From assembly GCA_910588035.1 (NCBI GenBank), contig CAJUPY010000012.1, positions 8,328 to 72,327 of the forward strand: a stretch of 64,000 bases of DNA. Direction: 5' to 3'. A program made the translations under genes and the position numbers. Each line of letters opens with the position of its first letter. Positions within the stretch are counted from its first letter, which is position 1. Below the pieces are notes generated by a model. The model searched no databases and was not told where the DNA came from. It saw only the letters and a list, made by a program, of their open reading frames with translations. Source of the stretch: an uncultured Muribaculaceae bacterium (GTDB lineage Bacteria; Bacteroidota; Bacteroidia; Bacteroidales; Muribaculaceae). This document shows positions 55,335-63,129 of this stretch, one piece after another.

Positions 55335-56456
55335 TTAAGTGAATGAATTCAAATACAACTCCTCATATAGATTCTGTAACTTAACCGCTTCAGATTGAAT
55401 ATTGAAATTGTGATTTGTTATAAATTCCGTTTTATCTGTCCTGACATCACCTGCCCGGAGTATTTCCTCGATTTTTTCCGCCCAGTATTCATTAGATTTT
55501 TCAAGATCAATAAACCAATTTCTATCGCTCAATGCAATTTCTCTTGGTACTGTAGAAGAATATATACATGGTAAATCTGCCGTCTGCGCTTCTATTCCTG
55601 TCACCGGTAAGCCTTCATACAATGAAGGCATTATAAACACATCGAATGCTTGATACCAAATCTCCGGATTACTGATTGATCCGGTGAAAATCACTCGGTC
55701 AGCAAGTCCAAGTTTCTCGACTTTATTCTTAACAGGATCGAATAATTCACCTTCGCCAACTAAAACTAAATAAGACTCAGGATTTATATCATTATATTTT
55801 TGAAATATATCGACCAGACGCACATGATTCTTTACTGTTGCAAATCTTCCTATATGACCTAATACCACCTCATTTTTAATACCGTGCTCTGATTTTACTT
55901 TTTTTCTGATTTCTTCGTTATATATAAACTTTGATAAATCAACGGCATTATTGATTTGACGATACATCTGATTGTCAGTGACATCATTTCCAAAAAAATA
56001 TCTTGCAGCTTTTTCGCCACAAGAAAAATAGTGTGTTGCCCAATCTTTAATTTTATATTTACAATATAGTTTTATCGGCAATTTATAATCTTTGGGAAAC
56101 GATGTACTGTGAGCATGATATATTCTAACGGGAACACACGCATCTTTGGCTGCCTGAAGAGTGAAAGCACCAACGCCATCATTATGAGCTTCCACAACCC
56201 GGTACTCAGGATAAGAAGCAAATAGCTCTCGCATGAATTTTATGTAAGCAAAGCGTTTCAACGGATTGAAGCCAGGAGACCGGAATATGCGTCCGCCCAA
56301 ACCTAAGATTTCATCATCGTATGCTCCTTTAAGCGGACTGTTACAAAGAAAATCAAACTGAACTTTACTACGGTCAATGTTTCTGTAGTAGTTCATCAAC
56401 ATGGTTTCAATGCCCCCCCGGCTCATATAGCTGACCGAGTGTAATATTCTAATCAT
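55335..56456 (-). CDS. GT4 (EpsF-like) glycosyltransferase
   Basis: A 373-residue GT-B enzyme with the EpsF-type N-terminus (RILHSVSYMSRGGIETMLMN), YHAHSTSFPKDYK, LGHIGRFATVKNHVRL and MPSLYEGLPVTGIEAQTADLP. AT-rich like its neighbours. 29 bases separate it from the next gene. Confidence 0.9.
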   Translation of the reverse strand: MIRILHSVSYMSRGGIETMLMNYYRNIDRSKVQFDFLCNSPLKGAYDDEILGLGGRIFRSPGFNPLKRFAYIKFMRELFASYPEYRVVEAHNDGVGAFTLQAAKDACVPVRIYHAHSTSFPKDYKLPIKLYCKYKIKDWATHYFSCGEKAARYFFGNDVTDNQMYRQINNAVDLSKFIYNEEIRKKVKSEHGIKNEVVLGHIGRFATVKNHVRLVDIFQKYNDINPESYLVLVGEGELFDPVKNKVEKLGLADRVIFTGSISNPEIWYQAFDVFIMPSLYEGLPVTGIEAQTADLPCIYSSTVPREIALSDRNWFIDLEKSNEYWAEKIEEILRAGDVRTDKTEFITNHNFNIQSEAVKLQNLYEELYLNSFT

Positions 56457-56497
56457 ACCAATATGTCAATGTGCTGTTAACCCTATTTAAGGGCGTT

Positions 56498-56977
56498 TCA
56501 AAAAACTGTTATTTCAATCTTTTTAATGAATTTTGCTGGTACACCGCCCCATATCTCACATGGGGGAATATCTTTGGTAACGACTGATCCGGCCGCCACC
56601 ACCGAATGATGACCTATAGTAACAGGTTTGGTTACAATCGTCCTTGTCCCGATAAAAGCATAGTCTTCTATCTTTATGTGGCCTTTGTTCCAAGTTATCC
56701 AACCTCTGTCGTCAAGCGACATGTAATGTGTGAGCAACACACAACCGGTAGTAATATGAACATGATTACCGATTTCTATTTCTTCAGGATAAACGGTATC
56801 CCAAACAACATCTGATCCGATGAATATAAACCCACAATCACAATCATCTGAAACACAAAACTTTACCCCCCCCCATTTCACAACTCGCCAACGCCAGTTT
56901 CCCGGCATAGGGAGATTTGACAGACGCAACATGATGTATCTCCAAAGTTTCTTTGGAGTCTTGAATCCAATTTTCAT
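56498..56977 (-). CDS. Hexapeptide-repeat acetyltransferase with a G9 tract
   Basis: Left-handed beta-helix acyltransferase (159 residues from ATG 56977, MKIGFKTPKKLWRY), probably O-acetylating a glycan or sugar precursor. Hexapeptide repeats run from about residue 55 (IFIGSDVVWDTVYPEEIEIG) through IKIEDYAFIGTRTIVT and IGHHSVVAAGSVVTKD, ending in the family signature IWGGVPAKFIK. The frame is open 20 codons upstream but that part overlaps the polymerase gene. A run of nine G on the coding strand (plus-strand C at 56866-56874) encodes Trp-Gly-Gly-Val near residue 36; loss or gain of one base would truncate the protein before the catalytic helix. Confidence 0.88.
   Translation of the reverse strand: MKIGFKTPKKLWRYIMLRLSNLPMPGNWRWRVVKWGGVKFCVSDDCDCGFIFIGSDVVWDTVYPEEIEIGNHVHITTGCVLLTHYMSLDDRGWITWNKGHIKIEDYAFIGTRTIVTKPVTIGHHSVVAAGSVVTKDIPPCEIWGGVPAKFIKKIEITVF
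56866..56874 (-). repeat. G9 homopolymer inside the acetyltransferase gene
   Basis: Nine consecutive G on the minus strand, the longest G/C run noticed in the window, within an AT-rich gene. Such tracts are known slippage sites in other bacteria. Confidence 0.8.
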
Positions 56978-56981
56978 ACAA

Positions 56982-58127
56982 TTAATACATAAAAAAGAAT
57001 TTGTAAACCTCAGGAGCGGCCTCGCCAACTCCACCAATATATGCTTTTATTGTCCACCAAAATGTATTGAAAAAGGCCAACATGCACATTAGATAAAAAA
57101 ATGTACGCTTGGGCGTTTTAGATAAATAATAGAGACAGATTGGAATGACAACAACAGAAAATGACTGGAAATAGCTCAATGGTCTAACAAAAATCTGACT
57201 TGTATTAGCAACCAATTCAAACATGCAGTTTCCGAAAAAGAAACACTCGAAATATATGTCAAACTGTTTGTCGAACTTAAAACTTTTACGCAATAACGGA
57301 TATATCCAAGCCGCCATTAAATATAAAGCCCAAAGACCGGCTCGTGAAGGCCCCCAAGCTCTGAAATTCTCCTGGTCATTCATGATTTCCTTGAAGTTAT
57401 TTACATAAGCATCATAATCCATAAATGACAGCACAGATTCGATAAAGTTAACAGATTGAATCCAAGTCGGCGTAGAACCAATTACGGTACACAATAACAC
57501 CACACCTACCGCAATCCATTGATTCTTTGGGAATACCGGCTTTTGTAAAATAAAATAAAACGGAAATAGCAGTAATGCCGATTTATGTATTAAACAACAC
57601 AATAACACTCCTGCTACATAAAACATCAATTTTCGCTTTACGACAAACTCAATCAAAAAAACAAATGCACATTCGACGACAGCCTGACGCATAATATTTG
57701 CCCACTGAAGCCATGTTGGTCCGAGAACTATAAATAAAGCAATAAACGGCAACAGATATTTATTGCGTCTTGTCGCATAATATATCAATCCAATCTGCAA
57801 TGCACCCCAGAGACCTATGAAGACCGAATAGTGGAATCCTAAATTCGTGAACAGATTTTGAACACATTCAAAGCCGAATTCCATATCCTTTCGCAGATAG
57901 CTGCCATTTTGAACATATTCATATATTTTGATATACATCAGATTGTCAACACCGACATTATAGCGTACACCATATACAATAGCAAAAATAACGATAGAAG
58001 CCACATTCTGCCAAGTGAAAAAGCTTTTGTCCCGAGATAGTGTCCCGTTTTGCTTTATAAGTTGGTCTTTAGCCAAAACCCACAATATCACAGCTAATAA
58101 AGAATATACGCCTATGCTCAGTATCAT
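56982..58127 (-). CDS. EpsG/Wzy-type polysaccharide polymerase
   Basis: A 381-residue polytopic protein with the EpsG-family segment VYGVRYNVGVDNLMYIKIYEY near residue 60 (Arg and Asp conserved), FIALFIVLGPTWLQWANIMRQ (Arg in the membrane) and about ten hydrophobic helices. It probably polymerises the repeat unit exported by the Wzx protein at 60689-62215. Second EpsG-type protein of the locus. One base separates its start from the GT2 gene. Confidence 0.85.
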   Translation of the reverse strand: MILSIGVYSLLAVILWVLAKDQLIKQNGTLSRDKSFFTWQNVASIVIFAIVYGVRYNVGVDNLMYIKIYEYVQNGSYLRKDMEFGFECVQNLFTNLGFHYSVFIGLWGALQIGLIYYATRRNKYLLPFIALFIVLGPTWLQWANIMRQAVVECAFVFLIEFVVKRKLMFYVAGVLLCCLIHKSALLLFPFYFILQKPVFPKNQWIAVGVVLLCTVIGSTPTWIQSVNFIESVLSFMDYDAYVNNFKEIMNDQENFRAWGPSRAGLWALYLMAAWIYPLLRKSFKFDKQFDIYFECFFFGNCMFELVANTSQIFVRPLSYFQSFSVVVIPICLYYLSKTPKRTFFYLMCMLAFFNTFWWTIKAYIGGVGEAAPEVYKFFFMY

Positions 58128-58128
58128 T

Positions 58129-59148
58129 CTATATCTGTCCTTTCTTTGCCAAGGTGTAATTAATCAGACAATAGGAATTTGCCATAAGTCTCATCAAAAA
58201 TACCGATCTAGTTTTCAATACTACATAAAAGAGCTTTTTCAAACCCTTTAAATCCTTTTTGGCTACATGGTCATTTTTCCAAAAGTCGTCACATACGATC
58301 AACCTTGTAAACTCATTTTTCTCTCTAAATTTCAGGGGTGAGAGCGCAATACGTCTGACCAATACAAATGCCATTATAAACACACAATAATCGGCCGGGA
58401 AAAGCACCCCGACGTTTTTGTAAGTCTCGTTAATTACAGCTCTTAAACGCTTATATCTCTCATATTTTGCAATATCAAATGTGTGGCTCAAGCTCTCGCC
58501 GTTGTAGCAGTAGGTATATAGGGCATCTGGAATGAACACCACTCGCTGCGACCCGAGCATAGCGCATACCTGAAAATGTATATCCTCGCTTCCCACCTCG
58601 CGTTCTGAATAAAACAACTGAGTTATCACACTGCGCCGATAAACGGCGTGCCACACTGACATAGCCAACATCTGCGGGCTGATTGCTGTCGGTTTGAAAA
58701 AGCCTTGCGAAAGTTCGACAAACGAATCTTTTTCAAAAACCTGTTGTTTGTCAAAATCCCTTACCTCGACATTCGTCCCGTCGCTCATCTGCTTGATGTG
58801 GCCGCAATAGACGATGTCGGCATCAAGCTCCATGGCTTTATCCATTAGCTTTCGGTACATCGACGTGTCGACATAGTCGTCGCTGTCGATAAATGCAACG
58901 TAATCACCCGTAGCTATCTCCAGTCCGGAGTTTCTTGCGAAACCAAGACCTCCGTTTTTCTTATGAATGACCTTTATTCGTGAGTCTTTTTCTGCCCAAC
59001 GGTTGCAAATCTGACCTGAACTGTCGGGCGAACCGTCATCGACAAGAATTATCTCAAGGTCTGAGTAGGATTGATTGACAACCGACTCCATACAACGGTC
59101 AAGAAACCGCTCTACGTTGTAACACGGAATGATTACCGATAATTTCAT
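58129..59148 (-). CDS. GT2 family glycosyltransferase
   Basis: GT-A enzyme (339 residues): LSVIIPCYNVERFLDRCM, VDDGSPDSSG, NGGLGFARNSGL and the DxD stretch FIDSDDYVD; C-terminal basic/helical segment. Four-base overlap with the upstream acetyltransferase gene, so translation is coupled. Confidence 0.92.
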   Translation of the reverse strand: MKLSVIIPCYNVERFLDRCMESVVNQSYSDLEIILVDDGSPDSSGQICNRWAEKDSRIKVIHKKNGGLGFARNSGLEIATGDYVAFIDSDDYVDTSMYRKLMDKAMELDADIVYCGHIKQMSDGTNVEVRDFDKQQVFEKDSFVELSQGFFKPTAISPQMLAMSVWHAVYRRSVITQLFYSEREVGSEDIHFQVCAMLGSQRVVFIPDALYTYCYNGESLSHTFDIAKYERYKRLRAVINETYKNVGVLFPADYCVFIMAFVLVRRIALSPLKFREKNEFTRLIVCDDFWKNDHVAKKDLKGLKKLFYVVLKTRSVFLMRLMANSYCLINYTLAKKGQI

Positions 59149-59864
59149 TTCTTTCTTCTTCGTTCAACTTCTCTCATGAATTCATCAAAACCATCAAATG
59201 GCGCATGATGAACTGTTTTCCACTGTTCAAACTGCTCAGGGGTGAAAATCCGCGAATAGGGATAGTCATATTCTTGCCAATTATGGCCATCGACAAATGT
59301 CGGGTAATCATCATAGAAATCTTCAACCTGAGGGGTGCGACCGCTTTCATAAATTGCCAAGGCATAGTCAATCGCCTCTTCGACATATTGTGTCTTACGT
59401 TTTTCGTAGTAATCCGTGAAAGTGCATATAACTTTCGCCGGAGAACCAACAGCAATAGAATTTGATGGAATACTGTGCGTAACGACCGAGCCATAGCCAA
59501 TTATAACATTATTTCCTATCGTCACATTTTTTAGTATTGTTACTTTTTGCCCTAACCACACATTATTTCCAATATTTATCCGACCATGTGACGGTATAAA
59601 ATCATCAAACTTATTCACAAATGCTCGCGAAGCATAATCATGGGCCATTATGACTGTCCCTTTATGAAGCAAAACGTTATCTCCAATTTTAATTAATTCT
59701 GGTCTCGATACATCAATCAAGATATCAGTCGGGTCTGAAACGATGACATTATTACCTACATGTATCCCTTTTTGTTTCAAATAATCAATATACGCTTTTG
59801 ATGATGCCGCCTGAGGTTTCCCAATTAGTTTGAAATACAACTTACGCAATAACTTTTTCATCAT
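59145..59864 (-). CDS. Hexapeptide-repeat acyltransferase
   Basis: A 239-residue left-handed beta-helix acyltransferase of the maltose/serine acetyltransferase type. Hexapeptide repeats span about residues 30-150 (GNNVIVSDPTDILID, INIGNNVWLGQKVTILKN, IGNNVIIGYGSVVTHS) and end in AVGSPAKVIC. An unusual C-terminal extension of about 90 acidic and aromatic residues (DFYDDYPTFVDGHNWQEYDY) follows. The open frame begins at TTG 59879; ATG 59864 (MMKKLLRKLYFK) is the likely start. Confidence 0.88.
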   Translation of the reverse strand: MMKKLLRKLYFKLIGKPQAASSKAYIDYLKQKGIHVGNNVIVSDPTDILIDVSRPELIKIGDNVLLHKGTVIMAHDYASRAFVNKFDDFIPSHGRINIGNNVWLGQKVTILKNVTIGNNVIIGYGSVVTHSIPSNSIAVGSPAKVICTFTDYYEKRKTQYVEEAIDYALAIYESGRTPQVEDFYDDYPTFVDGHNWQEYDYPYSRIFTPEQFEQWKTVHHAPFDGFDEFMREVERRRKK

Positions 59865-59903
59865 TATTAGATAATTCAAATCAGATTAAAATTTATTATT
59901 GAA

Positions 59904-60650
59904 TTATGCTTTAATCCAATTCTTTATTGACAACAAAAATTCAAGTGTCCAATCACCAAAATTACGCCTAAGCCACCCCAAAAATTTCTCCTTATTGGAT
60001 ACCCACGACTCAGCAAAATGATGAATTGTATAGGTATTAGGTGTTATCATTATTTTTCCCGTTTTATAATCCTTTGGATTAAAATAATCATTGGGATATA
60101 TTCTTATACCACAAACATCTTGAATGGTTCCAACATTTTTCAGTCCATTTTTTATAAGAATTCCTGTAGTAATGACAACAATTGTCGTTGTGTCCAAACT
60201 TCCGTCCTCTTTTTTAAAATGTAGATCTTTATAATAATCAAGTATCTCTTTGTAAAGGCCGAGGCCTGGGTTAACCCCAAGGCCGAGGCCTGGAGCTACG
60301 CCCAACTCGTTGGGCGTAGCTCCAGACCGAAATTTTCCTTGACAACCCATGAACGGTCCGGCAGCTATTATATCGTCCAACGGTCGCAATATCTCAACGT
60401 CTGTGTCAAAATATAATCCACCATGCTCATACAGTATCTTAAATCTAGCATAATCACTTACGAATGCATATTTTTTTGCTTCGTAAGCTTCTGCTGTGTA
60501 TGCGATTGTATTGACATCAAAGTTATCTTCATTCCATTCAATTATCTCATAGTCAGGATGATATTTTCTCCAGGAGTCGATGCATTTTTTAGCAAGCGCC
60601 GGCTTTTCGCCTCGTCCAAACCAGCAATAGTGTATTTTTTTAGGAATCAT
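59904..60650 (-). CDS. GT32-type glycosyltransferase with internal GC-rich repeat islet
   Basis: GT32/DXD-family enzyme (248 residues): IPKKIHYCWFGRGEKP, KYAFVSDYARFKILYEHGG, the DxD in YFDTDVEILRPLDD and the end THHFAESWVS-like segment (IHHFAESW). The middle holds APGLGLGV and NPGLGLY, encoded by exact DNA repeats inside a 71-base GC-rich islet (60255-60325) in an otherwise AT-rich gene. The reading frame is intact through it. Paralogue of 51029-51718, from which it is clearly diverged. Confidence 0.88.
   Translation of the reverse strand: MIPKKIHYCWFGRGEKPALAKKCIDSWRKYHPDYEIIEWNEDNFDVNTIAYTAEAYEAKKYAFVSDYARFKILYEHGGLYFDTDVEILRPLDDIIAAGPFMGCQGKFRSGATPNELGVAPGLGLGVNPGLGLYKEILDYYKDLHFKKEDGSLDTTTIVVITTGILIKNGLKNVGTIQDVCGIRIYPNDYFNPKDYKTGKIMITPNTYTIHHFAESWVSNKEKFLGWLRRNFGDWTLEFLLSIKNWIKA
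60255..60325. repeat. GC-rich islet with direct and perfect inverted repeats
   Basis: A 15-bp sequence (AAGGCCGAGGCCTGG) occurs at 60255-60269 and again at 60279-60293. It abuts a perfect 17-bp inverted repeat with a two-base spacer (60290-60306 and 60309-60325). The segment between the direct repeats forms a further imperfect palindrome centred on GTTAAC. Everything lies in frame in the GT32 gene. Confidence 0.9.
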
Positions 60651-60688
60651 ATTTTATACCAATAGTTGAATTTCCGCAGCAAACAAAT

Positions 60689-62215
60689 TCAATTTTTATT
60701 TCCGATTAATTTTCTCGTAATCAAACTGTGTATAACCTTTTTTTCAGATTTATTCAATCCTATCACCCATATTGAACTGACCATCAGTATAAGCATCATG
60801 GGCGTATTTATGAACATACGCTTCCAACCATAAACCGGTATCATGTAATCGATAACAAAGACTGACACAAAAGCAATAATTGTTACTGCCGAAGTTGGCA
60901 AAATGACAGAGTTAAGATAATAGCTTATGACGAACATATTCTTATGACAGGAATACAGAATCCTATAAATTAGTGATATTGCACAGACAACAATTTGAAT
61001 CAACAATAACGAATATGGTGGATAACCCATTTTAAATGCTATACAGGTAAGAGGTAAATTCATCAATAGTATTCCACTCGTAACAATCTGATATTTTTTA
61101 ATATCTCCTTCAGCCTGTGCAGCAGTCCATAATGGGCCTACAAAAGCGTCAACAAGTCCGAATAGAATCATCAAAATGCAAAATGTCGAGGTCATAGGTG
61201 GAATGTCGTTCAGCCATAGATTCAATATAAATTCTATGTTCATACATAGCGGAACCGCTATCACCAAATATAGGAAATAGATAAATTTAGATGACTGCAC
61301 CAACAATTTTCTAAATTGATCGTATTCTCCAGCCGCAAATGTTTGATAAAGTTGCGGATTAACAGCGACTTGAACATTTCTGACAAAGCCATAGATTGCA
61401 TTTTTGACCTGATTAGTAATACCCATCGTTGCATTGAAAGCAACTCCGTAGAATATATTCAATATGATATTTGTACCTTGTTGGTAACCGATATCTGCGA
61501 CACCGCCAAATACATTCCACCCTGAAAAATTACTCAATTCCTTAATAATACTTCGATTACTGTAACCCAATATAGGCAATGCGTAATTGATACGACAATA
61601 GATGATATAAATAATATTTACAATCACTGTTACAAACAATATCAACACACTATACAATTCCAATTTATTAAATGCAACCACATTCAATATATAAACAATC
61701 AACAGTTTTAATACAACTTCTATAATGCTTGCCCAAGCATAAAACGACATACGCTCATGTGCCATGATGAGTGCATCATATGGAACTCTTACAAGGTTGA
61801 GAATGAATGTTACTATAGATATTTGATATACAACATTAGTCTCCCATATTTTATCTTCTGGAATATTTAGTTTCTCATTGATCAACCATAGACCAAGCGT
61901 TTCAAATAAGATAATTAGTATTATCGAGAATGCTACTAAAATTACAAAACTTGAAGAAAATATCTGTTTTTCTCGCTCTAAGTCATTTCGCCCAAGTGCA
62001 TTATTCAGATATCGCTGAAGTGCAGTTGCTATAGTTGACCTTAAGAAAGAAAATAAAACTACAACTCCCCCTACTATGTTATATATCCCATAATCGTCTA
62101 CTCCGAGCACTTCCAATACCACGCGGCTTGTGTATAGGGTAACCCCCATTACAAGCAGCATACGGAAATAGAGAAACAGAGTGTTCTTCGCTATTCGTTT
62201 ATTGTTTGATTCCAT
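60689..62215 (-). CDS. Wzx-type oligosaccharide flippase
   Basis: A 508-residue MOP-superfamily membrane protein with about twelve to fourteen hydrophobic segments; the N-terminus (RIAKNTLFLYFRMLLVMGVTLYTSR) and GIYNIVGGVVVLFSFL are typical of Bacteroidetes lipid-linked oligosaccharide flippases. It would translocate the undecaprenyl-linked repeat unit to the periplasmic face for the EpsG/Wzy polymerase. It begins 13 bases after the TIR gene ends. The coding sequence is AT-rich, in contrast to the TIR and cyclase genes before it. Confidence 0.9.
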   Translation of the reverse strand: MESNNKRIAKNTLFLYFRMLLVMGVTLYTSRVVLEVLGVDDYGIYNIVGGVVVLFSFLRSTIATALQRYLNNALGRNDLEREKQIFSSSFVILVAFSIILIILFETLGLWLINEKLNIPEDKIWETNVVYQISIVTFILNLVRVPYDALIMAHERMSFYAWASIIEVVLKLLIVYILNVVAFNKLELYSVLILFVTVIVNIIYIIYCRINYALPILGYSNRSIIKELSNFSGWNVFGGVADIGYQQGTNIILNIFYGVAFNATMGITNQVKNAIYGFVRNVQVAVNPQLYQTFAAGEYDQFRKLLVQSSKFIYFLYLVIAVPLCMNIEFILNLWLNDIPPMTSTFCILMILFGLVDAFVGPLWTAAQAEGDIKKYQIVTSGILLMNLPLTCIAFKMGYPPYSLLLIQIVVCAISLIYRILYSCHKNMFVISYYLNSVILPTSAVTIIAFVSVFVIDYMIPVYGWKRMFINTPMMLILMVSSIWVIGLNKSEKKVIHSLITRKLIGNKN

Positions 62216-62228
62216 TTAAAAACAGCAT

Positions 62229-63098
62229 TCAGCGGTTTACTTCAGCGAGAAACGAATTGCGGTGCCGCTCCCAACTGTTTTGTGTTCTGACGGGCAATTT
62301 GAACATGGCGGTCAACTGGTCGCGCAGCTCATTAAGTCTAGCTGTCGCGTCACCGGCATCGACTTTAATCGCTATCTCTTTGCCGTTGACAACTCCGGCC
62401 ATAGCTCCGATCGGAAAATCTTTGACCAACAGCGAGCAATGGCCACATTTCAACACCCATGCAGCTCCCATTTCGTTCAGCGAGACCGCGCTGCGGTAAT
62501 AGTTTTCTGAGTGAATGAATATGACAAACAGGTCATGTTCGTGATATTGCTTCTTCAAATATTCAAATATGTCTTCCCCAACAGGAATGCCCAACCCATC
62601 GGCACTCGAACAGAAGAGGGTCTTCTCATCGAGCCCGAGAAATTCAAGCAACGAGACCAGCGCGTTGACAAAATCCTTGTCTTGTGACGAATGACTTATA
62701 AAAACTTTAGGTTGTTTTCCAACAGGATCATCGACAACAGGTTGAACAGCAAGATACTGATGACATTCGTCAAGAAACTGACGGGTGACTTCTGTGGCAT
62801 ATTTTTTGTCATTCAACACGTCGTCCCGGTGATAGACAAATATCACATTTCGTGATACATGTGAATTCGCGACATCAGTTAACCGGTCTATCGGCAATTG
62901 TGTCTTATAGACTTGTATCTGCCTTACACTACCCTTCCCTATTTTCGTTCCTCCGACCAACATCGAAGTCTCGTTAAGAAAAGGAATCACAAATTTCGAT
63001 TTCACAACTTCACTGTCTGTGAAATCATATTCAAACCTGGTCTGATTGGCATTCAACTCCCGGTCGAGATAATCGACTCTAATGTGATAATAATCCAT
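62229..63098 (-). CDS. TIR-domain protein with unrecognised N-terminal domain (putative effector)
   Basis: 289 residues in two parts. Residues 130-265 form a TIR domain: KVFISHSSQDKDFV (131-144), GIPVGEDIFEYLK, DLFVIFIHSENYYRS, and SLNEMGAAW with Glu209 in the position of the catalytic glutamate of TIR NADases. TIR effectors in bacterial immunity degrade NAD+ after binding a signal. Residues 1-125 have alternating strands (YYHIRVDY, KFVIPF, SVRQIQVYKT) and are not recognised; no CRP-type phosphate-binding cassette is visible. The gene lies 31 bases after the cyclase-like gene and 13 bases before Wzx, in the same direction. Base composition is closer to chromosomal average than that of the AT-rich genes that follow. 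Effector role is inference. Confidence 0.82.
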   Translation of the reverse strand: MDYYHIRVDYLDRELNANQTRFEYDFTDSEVVKSKFVIPFLNETSMLVGGTKIGKGSVRQIQVYKTQLPIDRLTDVANSHVSRNVIFVYHRDDVLNDKKYATEVTRQFLDECHQYLAVQPVVDDPVGKQPKVFISHSSQDKDFVNALVSLLEFLGLDEKTLFCSSADGLGIPVGEDIFEYLKKQYHEHDLFVIFIHSENYYRSAVSLNEMGAAWVLKCGHCSLLVKDFPIGAMAGVVNGKEIAIKVDAGDATARLNELRDQLTAMFKLPVRTQNSWERHRNSFLAEVNR

Positions 63099-63129
63099 TG
63101 CCTATGAATATACCTTCTGATAAACCTTT

